Part shown: one piece after another, positions 15,064 to 23,116 of the stretch
How positions within the stretch are numbered: position 1 is the first letter of the stretch
Layout of the letters: each line of letters opens with the position of its first letter
Assembly (NCBI GenBank): GCA_036558305.1
Contig: DATBFX010000114.1
Span: 1-34,042 of the forward strand
Direction of reading: 5' to 3'
DNA length: 34,042 bases
From: DATBFX01 sp036558305
GTDB taxonomy: Bacteria; Chloroflexota; Chloroflexia; Thermomicrobiales; UBA6265
Notes under the pieces: generated by a model
What the model was told of the DNA's origin: nothing
The model's input: the letters and a program-made list of their open reading frames with translations, nothing else
The model's database searches: none
Translations under genes and position numbers: made by a program

Positions 15064-15865
15064 CGTCCACGATCACCGCGACGAGGGTGAGGTGGTCGAA
15101 ATCGCAGGCCGGTAAGACCTTGATCGTCTGGGTGTCGCTCTGGTTGAACGTTTCCGGCGCGTCCTCGACCTTGCCGATGATCAGGTTGCCGGGGACGCCC
15201 GCGGTCCGCGTTTCGGGGTTGGTCGAGGTGACGACCGTCTCGCCGGCCTTCGCCTTGATCGAGCGGTCGACGTAGCCCATTTCCATGCGGCCCTGGTTTT
15301 GCCAGCGGCCGTAGACGATGCCGTCGGCGCCGCTGTCGAGCAACTGGGCACCGACCGCGGCCGAGGAGTCGATCGCCAGCAAGACCTTCGCGGAGTGCTC
15401 GCCGACGGGGCCGATGACGAGACCGACGAAGTAGTTGGGATCGACCACGGCCATCCCCTCCTTGATGCCGTCGAGCGCCCCCTTGTCGATGGTGACGAAT
15501 TTCTGGAGGTTCATCGGATCGACGCCGAGCACCCTGGCCGTGACGAGTTTCCGCTCCGGGTGGCTCTGCTCGTACCCCACGATCTGCTTGAGTTGGTCGA
15601 TGTCTTTCTGCTCGGCCTTCAGTTGGGCATTCTCGGCGAGGGCGGCATCGCGTTCGCGCTTGACCTGTTCCAACTGCTTCGCCAGATCGGAGTTGCCGCC
15701 GTTGCCGATCCGGTTGAACTCGTCGGTGACGGGGACGACGAGGTCGTGCAGCGCGGTTTTCAAGGGGTCGAGGGCGTTGCGGTTGTCGAGGGCGATGAAG
15801 CAGATGCTGGTCAACGCGAAGATGACCACCAGGCCGATCGTTTGTCTGGTGCTCAGCGTCGACAC
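15044..15865 (-). CDS. mreC: Rod shape-determining protein MreC
   Basis: A 273-residue bitopic protein from GTG 15865. It has a short cytoplasmic tail, one membrane helix (about 9-27), a coiled coil (about 58-90, including QLEQVKRERDAALAENAQL) and the periplasmic/extracellular beta domain. MreC scaffolds PBP2 and the elongation complex. I prefer this GTG because GGAG lies 8 nt upstream and the tail before the helix becomes the usual length; the frame runs to ATG 15940, adding 25 residues of atypical composition. It is first in the run mreC-murT-gatD-mreD-mrdA. No mreB is present upstream in the window. Confidence 0.92.
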   Translation of the reverse strand: MSTLSTRQTIGLVVIFALTSICFIALDNRNALDPLKTALHDLVVPVTDEFNRIGNGGNSDLAKQLEQVKRERDAALAENAQLKAEQKDIDQLKQIVGYEQSHPERKLVTARVLGVDPMNLQKFVTIDKGALDGIKEGMAVVDPNYFVGLVIGPVGEHSAKVLLAIDSSAAVGAQLLDSGADGIVYGRWQNQGRMEMGYVDRSIKAKAGETVVTSTNPETRTAGVPGNLIIGKVEDAPETFNQSDTQTIKVLPACDFDHLTLVAVIVDDGESGS

Positions 15866-15951
15866 GCGCCCCACTCCGTGGTCGGTGTTTTGGCGAAGAT
15901 CGCCACACGCCGAGGGGGTCGGCAGGTGACGCCTCGGCACGGCGGGGACTC

Positions 15952-15960
15952 AGGATAGCA
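15952..15960 (-). promoter_or_regulatory. Possible extended -10 promoter for the mreC operon
   Basis: On the minus strand this reads TGC then TATCCT, identical to the extended -10-like element before the Uma2 gene. It lies about 87 nt upstream of the GTG start and 12 nt upstream of the alternative ATG, which argues against that ATG. The rest of the 15866-16239 gap shows nothing I recognise. Confidence 0.25.
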
Positions 15961-16239
15961 TGCCATGACTCTCCGGAACACTCTTGATGGACCCGATGCC
16001 CACGGGCCCATTCTTGTCCGGGCGAGCGATCTACCCCGTCTCCGTGGCCCTGATCGGGCTCGTCATCGAGCTGCGATGCGAGGTTGTTCGCTCGACTACC
16101 GATCGAGGGGAGTTCTGCCAAGATGGGTAGCCGGCCGCGCCAAAGTAGGGGATTGCTCCGTTGAGACGCCTGCCGCGCTCCGACAGACTGATCGAGGCAT
16201 GAACGATCGATTGCGCCGGTAATGAGAGGTACACGAGTG

Positions 16240-16533
16240 ATGCACTATCAGATCAATGAGATGGCGGTCCTTGCGCAGCGCGAGCGTTTGTCGGCGCAAG
16301 CCGAACGCGGGTATTTGGCCGAAGAGGCCCGGATCACCGAGGATGCCCGCCGGCCGGTCTTCTCCGCGGTCCGCCGGGTGGTCCGCGGCGCCTGTGTTCG
16401 CGCGGGTCTCTGGCGCCGGGACGCCGATGCCACGGCGGGGCTCGAAGTCGCGTCCGCCGCTCAATCGGGACGAGAGCGTGGGGTCACTCCGGCGAGATCG
16501 CTCGTGGCCGACAAGCGCGTCCCGACCGTGTGA
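16240..16533 (+). CDS. Small hypothetical protein
   Basis: A 97-residue protein from ATG 16240, with GAGAGG about 11 nt upstream. I recognise no family. The first 60 residues are helical and highly charged, with regularly spaced Arg and Glu (QRERLSAQAERGYLAEEAR), followed by a short RRVVRGACVRAGLW stretch that could be amphipathic. The last 25 residues look unstructured. No signal peptide. It converges on the SnoaL/cupin gene with 18 bp between stops and is divergent from mreC. Codon choice is GC-rich in the N-terminal part, which supports coding. It could be a non-coding shadow, but no better frame overlaps it. Confidence 0.5.
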   Translation: MHYQINEMAVLAQRERLSAQAERGYLAEEARITEDARRPVFSAVRRVVRGACVRAGLWRRDADATAGLEVASAAQSGRERGVTPARSLVADKRVPTV

Positions 16534-16551
16534 GGTTTGTGTGGACGGCGG

Positions 16552-17871
16552 CTACCCGTTAGGGGTGAGCGAGACGACGAGCACCGAAGCGGGCAAGGTC
16601 CCGGGATTGTGGAGCCCGACGGTTCGCCCGACCGATACCAGTGCGCCGTCCCCCTCCTGCAGCACCGCCGAGGTCACGTCGCCGCTCTCGGCGGTCGCCC
16701 CGTGACCGACCCGAACCACGCCCCCGCCCGCCGCGAGGTCGACCGAACCGGACTCGACAACCAGCAACATCAACTCCGGCGGTGTCAGGTCCGGCAACCA
16801 CGCGGCCGGCGCCAAGACAACCCGGCCAACGCCGACGCCCGCGTCACGGATTGGGGGAGGCTCGGGCGTGCCGGCGAGGAGCGACCGGACCGACAAATTC
16901 GTCGGCCAGGGGCCGCCCGGTGTCAGGGCAGCCGCGACGAGCGAGGTTGTGGGTGGATTGCCGGGACCGCCCGCCGGTCCTACCCGATGCGGATCGTCCA
17001 TGAAGAGGATGACCGAGACGATTGCTGTCGCGGGCACCGACCCGACGTTGGCGAGGCCGTAGGTCGCGGTGGCGGGGAGGACAACCAGATCACCGCGCGT
17101 CAATGATTCGCGGGTTCCCTTCGTCACCGCGACCAGCGGGTTGTCGGCGGTCCCGCGTCGTAGCAGGTGCACCGGTGCAGCCGACGCGGGGTCGACCGCG
17201 ACCATCAAGATGCCGGCTTCGACCTCGAGCACGCGGGTCTCCCCAGTCGACCTCGTGGCCTGCTCTCCCGGCGCAAAGTCGACGCGTTCTAACTTCAGAC
17301 CAAGCACGCGCGCCGTGTCCGTCTCCAGCGGCAACCGGGCGAAGGTAAGGAGCGAGACCGGGGCCTCTGGGCTGTCCCATCGCTCGGCGACGCGTCCGCC
17401 GGCGACGCGAAAGACGTCGAAGCTCCCCCAAAGCGGGATCCCGCCACCGACCGCTACCCCCATGAATGCTGTCCTCTCCGTCACATCGACCGCGACCCTC
17501 ACCAATGCCCGATCGCTCGCGACGAACACCTGGGACACCTCGAGGCGCGCGGTCGGAGCGAGGGCGTGGACGGCGAGGAGTGATTGTCCGAGCGCGGCGC
17601 GGTCGGGCGTGGCGCCGGTGGGCGCGCCATGGTCGACAAACGCGGGCGCGAGCACCCGGTCGAGCGCGGAGGTGTCACCGGTGCTGATCACCGCGTTGGC
17701 CGCGGCGTAGAAGGCGCGGACGGCGGTCTCGGTCTCCCCACTTGCACCGGCGTCGCTGGGCGAAGGCGCGACGATTGCCATCGTCTGGTCGAGCGCCGCA
17801 CCGGTGGCGAGGGCGAGCACGAGTGCGGCGGTCCAGACCAACGATCGGCTCGGCGGACGTCTGACGAGCAT
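16552..17871 (-). CDS. Exported SnoaL-like and double cupin-like protein
   Basis: A 439-residue protein from ATG 17871, chosen for GGAGGGG 6 nt upstream. An N-terminal hydrophobic helix (about 11-27) suggests export or membrane anchoring. Residues 46-170 resemble the SnoaL/NTF2-like fold (FYAAANAVISTGDTSALDRVLAPAFVDHG, then FDVFRVAGGRVAERWDS). Two cupin-like beta halves follow, about 190-295 and 345-439; both have the GDLVVLPA or GDGALVSVG turn and an end strand in which the halves mirror each other (TAIVSVILF and ASVLVVSLT). Canonical cupin metal histidines are not obvious, so an enzymatic role is unproven. A small-molecule-binding role in the envelope is my inference. It lies 158 bp downstream of the propeller gene on the same strand. 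Confidence 0.7.
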   Translation of the reverse strand: MLVRRPPSRSLVWTAALVLALATGAALDQTMAIVAPSPSDAGASGETETAVRAFYAAANAVISTGDTSALDRVLAPAFVDHGAPTGATPDRAALGQSLLAVHALAPTARLEVSQVFVASDRALVRVAVDVTERTAFMGVAVGGGIPLWGSFDVFRVAGGRVAERWDSPEAPVSLLTFARLPLETDTARVLGLKLERVDFAPGEQATRSTGETRVLEVEAGILMVAVDPASAAPVHLLRRGTADNPLVAVTKGTRESLTRGDLVVLPATATYGLANVGSVPATAIVSVILFMDDPHRVGPAGGPGNPPTTSLVAAALTPGGPWPTNLSVRSLLAGTPEPPPIRDAGVGVGRVVLAPAAWLPDLTPPELMLLVVESGSVDLAAGGGVVRVGHGATAESGDVTSAVLQEGDGALVSVGRTVGLHNPGTLPASVLVVSLTPNG

Positions 17872-18029
17872 GCATCCCCTCCGCGTCTTTGATGGGGCAG
17901 CCAGCGGGCAGGCACGGCCACGCCGTACCTCGCGATGGAGGGCTGCGCCGCCGGTCACATACCTATTCGATCGCGGAATCGGCTTGTCCGGTTCGAACTA
18001 GTGCCGTCACCCTGGAGTGGACGACGATC

Positions 18030-20186
18030 TCATCCGAGTTGTCCGAACCGGAACGATTCGACCCGGTTGTTGCCGTAATCGGCGATGTAGACGGTGCCGT
18101 CCTTGGCGACCGCTATTCCACCGGAGCTGTTGATGCGGTTCTCGCCGGAACCGAGGTGACCCCACTTCGCGAGGAAGTGCCCGGACGGATCGAGGACGAC
18201 CACCCGGTTGTGCCCGGCATCGACGACGTAGAGGTTGCCGGCGCCGTCAAAGTCGACGTCGAAGGGCACGTAGAACGCTCCGTCACCGGCGCCGACGCCG
18301 TCGAACGCCTTGAGGAATGTGCCGTTCGGGTCGAATTCGGCGACGCGATTGTTCCCGCCATCGGCGACCCACAGGTTGCCATCCGCGGCAAGGGTGAGCA
18401 TGCCGGGATAACTCAGCTTGCCGTCTCCCGCGTCGGGACCGCCGAACGCGAGGCGGAACTTCCCGTCCGGCCCGAACTTCTGGACGTTGCCGCGGAGATT
18501 ATCGACGACGTAGGCGTTGCCCTGACCGTCGACGGCGACCGCGACCGGATCGGCGAACTGGCCGTCTTTGACACCGTAGCTGCCGATCGTGGCAACGAGG
18601 TTCCGGCCGGCGTCGAACTTCTCGACGCGCTGGCGTCCCGTATCGGCGACGTAGATCGCACCGTCGGGACCGAACGCCAAGCCCCCCCAACTGCCCCCAC
18701 CGGCGTGCGTAAAGACGAATTGGCCGTCGCCGTCCCAGGTTTCCAGGTGGGTCCCGTCGGGCCGGAGGATCTGGAAGCGGTTATTGGGACTGTCGACGAC
18801 CCAGATGGTGCCATCGGGGGCGATGGTCGCATCAATCGGCAGTTCGAGCGGCGAGGGACCGCCCGTCGACTGCCAACCGAACGTCGCGTCCGGGTCGTCC
18901 GCGGGTTCCGGCGCCGGCATCGCCGCGTCCGCCACGTGCCCGAGGGCGTAGACGCTGCCGTCGTCGGCCGCCGCGTAAATGACGCCGCCGGCGACGATCG
19001 GCGACGTTGTGATCCCGTAGGTCCCCGCGTCGACGTGCCAGAGTTCCTTGCCGGTGGCGGCGTCGAGGGCGAAGACGGCGCCGGCGCCGTACGGCGTCTG
19101 GTCGGTGAAGATCAGGCCGCGGGAGACGTAGATGATCCCGTCGACGATCGCCGGCGACGACATCAAGGTATCGTCGGTGATCCAGTTGCTCCACCGCTCC
19201 TTGCCGGTCGCGGCGTCGACGGCGTGGAAATCGCCCCCCATGTCGCCGACGTAGACGGTGCCATCGCTGATCGCCGGCGTGGCGCGGATATGGTTCTCGG
19301 TGGCGAGTTGCCAACGGACGGCGCCCGTGGCGGCGTCGAGGGAGACCAGCACGCCGAGTCCCGAGGGCGGAAAGACCGCGCGGCCGGCGTGGCCGCCGCC
19401 GAGATAGACGGTGCCGCCGACTACGGCGACCGAATTCAAGCTCTCGCCGGCGTCGTACCGCCAATGCTCCTGGCCCGTGGCGGCATCGAGCGCGACGACG
19501 CCGCCTACTGCGGTGTCGAGGGGACCGGTCGGGGCAAAGACCACTCCGTCCGCGACCGCGATGGCTCCGGCAAACCGCGTACTTCCCGGCAGGTCTTGAT
19601 CGCCATCGCGGTGCCAGCGTTCGGCGCCGGTCGCCGCATCGAAGGCGTAGACGGCGCCGCCGGTGCTGAGATAGACGACGCCGTCGAGGACCGTCGGACC
19701 GTCCGACGCTCCGGGGTCGATGTCGGCATTCCAACGTTCGGCGCCGGTGGCCTCGTCGAGCGCTTCAAGCGACGCGATGGCGCCGTTCCCCAACACCGCG
19801 TAGACCAGACCGTCGACGACGGCCAGAGAATACGCAACGACCTTGCTGCCGGCGTCGAAGTGCCAGCGTTCGACCCCGGTCGCCGCGTCCAACGCGTGGA
19901 CGGCGCCCACCGGGTTGTCGCGCATGTTGACGCTGCTGACGAAGAGCATCCCGTCGGCGAGGACCAGCGACGACCCGGAGCGGTTACCGGGTGTGAGCGG
20001 ATCGGTGTGCCAGAGCGTACCGACGGGGACCGCCGGTGCCGGTCCGGGCAACTCGCCCGTGTGCGCCGCATCACCGTGGAACACGCGCACCTCCGCCGTC
20101 GGCGCGGCATTAACCGACACCGACCCGCTAAGCGCCGTGAGCAGGAGCCCGAAGACAAGGAGCCAACGCATCTGGACGATCCTCAT
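18030..20186 (-). CDS. Exported PQQ-type and NHL double beta-propeller protein
   Basis: A 718-residue protein from ATG 20186, with AAAGGGAA just upstream. A signal peptide (1-28, ending VNAA) indicates export. Residues about 35-420 hold seven to eight PQQ/quinoprotein-like blades, each with a motif like ALDAATGxERW. Residues about 430-718 hold six NHL blades with motifs such as VVDSPNNRF, VADGGNNRV and IADYGNNRV. Each half should close as its own propeller, giving a two-domain binding scaffold outside the membrane. PQQ-binding catalytic residues of alcohol dehydrogenases are not evident, so I see no enzyme. It follows the sigma/anti-sigma pair by 66 bp and is probably in their operon, which suggests a signal-binding or structural envelope role under that sigma factor. 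Confidence 0.85.
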   Translation of the reverse strand: MRIVQMRWLLVFGLLLTALSGSVSVNAAPTAEVRVFHGDAAHTGELPGPAPAVPVGTLWHTDPLTPGNRSGSSLVLADGMLFVSSVNMRDNPVGAVHALDAATGVERWHFDAGSKVVAYSLAVVDGLVYAVLGNGAIASLEALDEATGAERWNADIDPGASDGPTVLDGVVYLSTGGAVYAFDAATGAERWHRDGDQDLPGSTRFAGAIAVADGVVFAPTGPLDTAVGGVVALDAATGQEHWRYDAGESLNSVAVVGGTVYLGGGHAGRAVFPPSGLGVLVSLDAATGAVRWQLATENHIRATPAISDGTVYVGDMGGDFHAVDAATGKERWSNWITDDTLMSSPAIVDGIIYVSRGLIFTDQTPYGAGAVFALDAATGKELWHVDAGTYGITTSPIVAGGVIYAAADDGSVYALGHVADAAMPAPEPADDPDATFGWQSTGGPSPLELPIDATIAPDGTIWVVDSPNNRFQILRPDGTHLETWDGDGQFVFTHAGGGSWGGLAFGPDGAIYVADTGRQRVEKFDAGRNLVATIGSYGVKDGQFADPVAVAVDGQGNAYVVDNLRGNVQKFGPDGKFRLAFGGPDAGDGKLSYPGMLTLAADGNLWVADGGNNRVAEFDPNGTFLKAFDGVGAGDGAFYVPFDVDFDGAGNLYVVDAGHNRVVVLDPSGHFLAKWGHLGSGENRINSSGGIAVAKDGTVYIADYGNNRVESFRFGQLG

Positions 20187-20252
20187 TGCGTTCCCTTTCT
20201 TCGTTGACGCGCGATAGCCGAATGCCAAACGACTCACTCGCGACACGACGGC

Positions 20253-21746
20253 TCAACTCTCGCCGGGATCGGCCCACGCCACCAAGCCCGCGCCGCCGGC
20301 AATGGGCCAGGCGACGTAGATCACCCCGCCGACGACGACCGGTGACACGTCGTAGTTGGGCGGGATCGAAACGTCCCAGCGCTCCTCCCCGGTCTGGGTG
20401 TCGAGCGCGCGAAACACACCGCCGGCGACGACGTAGACGATCCCGTCGGCCACCGTCGGGGCCGACTCGCGCACGCTCCCCGTCCCGACATGCCAGCGTT
20501 CGGCGCCGGTCGCCGCGTCGAGGGCGTAGAGGGTGCCGTCGGTGCTGCCGACGAAGACGGTCTGGTCTGCCACCGCCGGGGACGCGGTGATCGCCTTGCC
20601 GGTGGCGAAGCGCCAGCGTTCGGCGCCGGTCGCCGCGTCGACGGCGTAGAGGGTGCCGTCGCGGCTGCCGACGTAGGCAACGCCGGCGTCGACCGGCACG
20701 GTGGAGCGGACGGCGTCGCCGGTCGGCGCAGACCAGCGAACGCGACCGGTCGCGGCGTCGATCGCGTAGAGTCCGTTCTGGTTGTTCTCGTGGCGCCACT
20801 GGATCGCGCCCGTTGCGGCGTCGACCGCGTAGAGCGTCATGACCGTGCCGCTCGCCGTGGCGTCGCCGCCGACGTAGACGGTCCCGTCCACCACGGCGGG
20901 GGACGATCCGCCCGTCTCGGTAACCACCAAGACCCGGCCGTCCACGACCGCCGGTGAGGAGGAGACGAGCGGGCCGGCCAGGTCGACCTGCCAGCGCTCC
21001 TGCCCCGTCGCCGCGTCGACCGCGTGGAGCAGACCGGTCAGATCGCCGACGTAGACGACGCCGGCGGCCACCGCCGGCGCGGCGCGGATCGGTCCGCCGG
21101 CCGTGAACGACCACCGCACGACCCCGGTCGCGGCATCGACCGCGCGCAGCGTCCCGCCGAGGTCGCCGAAGTAGACGGTGCCCCCGACCACCGACGCCGC
21201 GGTCGGCCAATAAGGGCCGGTCGCGACGCGCCACCGCTCCACCGGTGCCGTCCGCGGTCCGGGGCCGGGTTGGGCGCCGGTCCGTGCCGGCCCGCCGCGG
21301 AAGAGCGGGACGTCGCCGGACGCGGCCGGCGACGGGTGCCAGAGACGCCGCAGCGAGGGGATGGCCGCGGGACCGCCGAAGGCGCTGCCGGCGAGGAGGG
21401 CGATCGCGAGGACCGCCGCCGCGAGTTCCAGCCAGGCCCGCCCGCGCCGCATCTCCGGCGTTCGGGCCGGCGGCGAGGCGACTACCCGAGGCGCGGTTCC
21501 GTTCGACGAAGGTGCTGGCGCCGCGCGGACGAGCGGCGAGACGCGGGAGTCCCGACCCAGGTCGACCGTGAGGCGGTGCCAAACCCGGTCGCGGGCGGCC
21601 GTTGGCGCCGCCTGCCGACCCAGCGCGCGGTAGCGGCGCGCGACCTGCGCGAGGTCGCGATCGAGCGTGCCCTCGTCGGCGGGCGTGCCGGTGGCGAGCG
21701 CGTCGAGGTAGCGGTCGAGCGCCTCGGCCTGGGTGCGCTCATCCAT
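20253..21746 (-). CDS. Anti-sigma-like membrane protein with an extracytoplasmic PQQ-type propeller
   Basis: A 497-residue protein from ATG 21746, GGAGG about 10 nt upstream, overlapping the sigma gene stop by 8 nt. Residues 1-65 are helical and cytoplasmic (LDRYLDALATGTPADEGTLDRDLAQVARRYRAL), the size expected of an anti-sigma domain, though no zinc-binding HxxxCxxC motif is present. One membrane helix (105-124) follows a Pro/Ala linker. Residues 145-497 are a propeller with seven xxAxDAATGxxxW repeats. At least two blades are shortened: the motif QWRHENNQNGLYAIDAATG runs directly from one blade into the next. I infer that the propeller senses an external ligand or state and controls release of the sigma factor. 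That is unproven. Confidence 0.8.
   Translation of the reverse strand: MDERTQAEALDRYLDALATGTPADEGTLDRDLAQVARRYRALGRQAAPTAARDRVWHRLTVDLGRDSRVSPLVRAAPAPSSNGTAPRVVASPPARTPEMRRGRAWLELAAAVLAIALLAGSAFGGPAAIPSLRRLWHPSPAASGDVPLFRGGPARTGAQPGPGPRTAPVERWRVATGPYWPTAASVVGGTVYFGDLGGTLRAVDAATGVVRWSFTAGGPIRAAPAVAAGVVYVGDLTGLLHAVDAATGQERWQVDLAGPLVSSSPAVVDGRVLVVTETGGSSPAVVDGTVYVGGDATASGTVMTLYAVDAATGAIQWRHENNQNGLYAIDAATGRVRWSAPTGDAVRSTVPVDAGVAYVGSRDGTLYAVDAATGAERWRFATGKAITASPAVADQTVFVGSTDGTLYALDAATGAERWHVGTGSVRESAPTVADGIVYVVAGGVFRALDTQTGEERWDVSIPPNYDVSPVVVGGVIYVAWPIAGGAGLVAWADPGES
20492..20672. repeat. Recent 120-bp blade duplication inside the anti-sigma propeller
   Basis: Bases 20492-20520 and 20612-20640 are identical (29 bp). 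The match continues to about 20552 and 20672 with only a few differences. The period is exactly 120 bp, one 40-residue blade. A closely similar stretch also lies in the neighbouring propeller gene near 19613-19650. Confidence 0.8.
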
Positions 21747-22314
21747 GGTGGTCCGCCTCCTCGCCGCCCCGCTCCGCCGCCAGGACCGCACGGAGTTGGG
21801 TGAAGGCGCGCTGTTGGAGCATCTTGACGGCCGCGGGACTGCGCTCCAGCAGGCGGGCGATCTCGGAACCGGTCAGGCCGGCCATCCGCAACTCCACGAC
21901 GCGGCGCTGGTCGGCGGGCAGGAGGGCGAGCGCCCGCAGGAGGGTCTCCCGCTCGTCCTCCCCCATCACCACCTCCTCCGGCAGCGGGCCGCGGTCGGCG
22001 ACCTCGAACGCGGTATCGAGCGGCGTCCACGACCGCCGGCCGCGCAGCGCGTTCGCCAGGACGTTGTGGGCGATCCCGAAGAGCCAGGAGCGGAGGGAGG
22101 GATCGTCGTAGCGCGGTCCCGCCGCCAACGCGTTGGCGAAGACGAGACTGGCCGCGTCCTCGGCGGCCTGGACGTCGCCCAGGCGGTGGCGGCAATACCA
22201 GTAGATCGGGTCGAAGAACTCGCCGTAGAGCCGTGCGAACGCCGCCTGATCGGTCGACGGGGTCGGCCCAGGGGTCGTCGCGTGGGGTGGGCGGTTCCGG
22301 GACAAGACCGGCAT
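21739..22314 (-). CDS. ECF-type RNA polymerase sigma factor
   Basis: A 191-residue sigma-70-family protein with the two ECF domains only. Region 2 spans about 24-90 (FARLYGEFFDPIYWYCRHRLGDVQAAEDAASLVFANAL, then SWLFGIAHNVLANALRGRR). Region 4 spans about 120-175 (LRALALLPADQRRVVELRMAGLTGSEIARLLERSPAAVKMLQQRA), a helix-turn-helix for the -35 element. GGAG lies 7 nt before the ATG. The 8-nt overlap with the propeller-bearing anti-sigma-like gene marks them as a cognate pair. ECF factors of this kind often activate their own operon, here likely extending to the exported PQQ-NHL gene. Confidence 0.9.
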   Translation of the reverse strand: MPVLSRNRPPHATTPGPTPSTDQAAFARLYGEFFDPIYWYCRHRLGDVQAAEDAASLVFANALAAGPRYDDPSLRSWLFGIAHNVLANALRGRRSWTPLDTAFEVADRGPLPEEVVMGEDERETLLRALALLPADQRRVVELRMAGLTGSEIARLLERSPAAVKMLQQRAFTQLRAVLAAERGGEEADHHG

Positions 22315-22352
22315 CGCGCGGCTCCGAGGTTGATGACGGCGACGTTCGGTAT

Positions 22353-22381
22353 CGTATACACCCGTGAGGGGAAAAGGTAAC
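22353..22381 (-). promoter_or_regulatory. Possible promoter for the ECF sigma operon
   Basis: On the minus strand GTTACC (22376-22381) and TATACG (22353-22358) are spaced 17 bp apart, about 39 nt before the sigma factor ATG. Both boxes match housekeeping consensus only partly. I see no clear GGAAC-type ECF promoter. Confidence 0.25.
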
Positions 22382-22523
22382 GGTCCTCGTCGTCAGTCGT
22401 CAGTCGTCAGTCGTCAGGAGGGACGGACAGACGGGGTGCCCTCAGGGCCAACGGACAGACGGACGAGACGGACGAGACGGACGAGACGACGTTCTTGCGA
22501 CTGACGACTGACGACGAGGACCG
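22381..22523. repeat. Inverted GTCAGTC heptamer arrays with internal octamer/nonamer repeats
   Basis: A 26-bp perfect inverted repeat (22381-22406 and 22498-22523) consists of a CGGTCCTC cap and GTCAGTC heptamers. The interior holds GGACGGACAGACGG, three tandem GGACGAGAC nonamers (22461-22487), and at 22432-22447 the reverse complement of the CCCAGAGGG core seen at 2239 and 7359 (14 of 16). This element and the hairpin after it account for the 308-bp gap between the sigma factor and the small Cys-rich gene. Confidence 0.85.
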
Positions 22524-22541
22524 GTAGAGGCGTTAAACGAC

Positions 22542-22571
22542 CGCCGCCGCGGACGATGGTCCGCGGCGGCG
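22542..22571 (-). terminator. Strong hairpin downstream of the small Cys-rich gene
   Basis: CGCCGCCGCGGAC (22542-22554) and GTCCGCGGCGGCG (22559-22571) form a perfect 13-bp stem with a 4-nt loop, about 50 bp past the stop at 22623. On the minus strand GTCGTTTAA follows, so only a short T-run is present. Probably the terminator of the minus-strand genes ending here. Confidence 0.6.
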
Positions 22572-22622
22572 TCACAACCGGTTGGGTTAGTCAGACTTGG
22601 CTGACTCGGGGCGCCTCAGTTG

Positions 22623-22907
22623 TCAATCGGCACTGGCTTTGTGCTCCCTCGGCGGCGGCGGCGACAGTTCGACGATCGGCTTCCGCTCCGGGTGGACTTT
22701 CCAGCAGTCGGTCGCCGATTCCGTCGCCAGGCAACACGCCACATCCAGTTCCCCGCGAAGTGCCCAGCCCAACGAGCAGCGCCATTGCGGCCCGTTCACC
22801 TGGATGGGAGAGAAACGTCGTGCGCGCGCCAGCATCGGACACCCGTAACGCCCCGGCTCCGCCATCGGCTCTTCCTCCTGGAAGAGCCGGCGTCGCTCGC
22901 GGCTCAT
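22623..22907 (-). CDS. Small cysteine-rich protein of unknown function
   Basis: A 94-residue protein from ATG 22907, with AAGGAAGG 8 nt upstream. A second ATG at 22865 also has an ideal AGGAGG site and would give 80 residues. After a charged start comes a compact core with Cys at 23, 44, 58, 59 and 68 (GCPML ... QWRCSLGW ... DVACCLAT ... TDCWK). The spacing C-x20-C-x13-C-x9-C suggests a metal or Fe-S binding module, or disulfides. It recalls small CPYLG...C...C...CP modules I know from Chloroflexota proteins, but I cannot assign a family. No signal peptide. Two good ribosome-binding sites and a strong hairpin after the stop support a real gene. It follows the DUF1232 gene by 209 bp on the same strand. 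Confidence 0.62.
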   Translation of the reverse strand: MSRERRRLFQEEEPMAEPGRYGCPMLARARRFSPIQVNGPQWRCSLGWALRGELDVACCLATESATDCWKVHPERKPIVELSPPPPREHKASAD

Positions 22908-23116
22908 GACGAACACCTTCCTTTGTACCGACGCACCCGACCCCATGAGCACCGCGCGGCACCTGATCTTCCGCGCGATCGCTACCACCCGTCGCCGCGC
23001 CGGTCGCCGCACAGAGACGTCCGGACCGGCCATCCGGGTGCATCGAGTCGGGTGTGGGGATTGCGGCTCCCCTGCCGCTCCCCACAACCCACAGTATAGT
23101 CGATCTTGAGGAAGGA

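Noticed and set aside
16552..17871. A polyketide cyclase because of the SnoaL-like domain
   Set aside because: No biosynthetic neighbours, an N-terminal membrane helix and added cupin-like halves; the fold alone does not give that function.
18030..20186. A PQQ-dependent alcohol dehydrogenase
   Set aside because: Only the blade motifs are shared; the cofactor and catalytic residues, heme motif and adjacent cytochrome gene are not seen.
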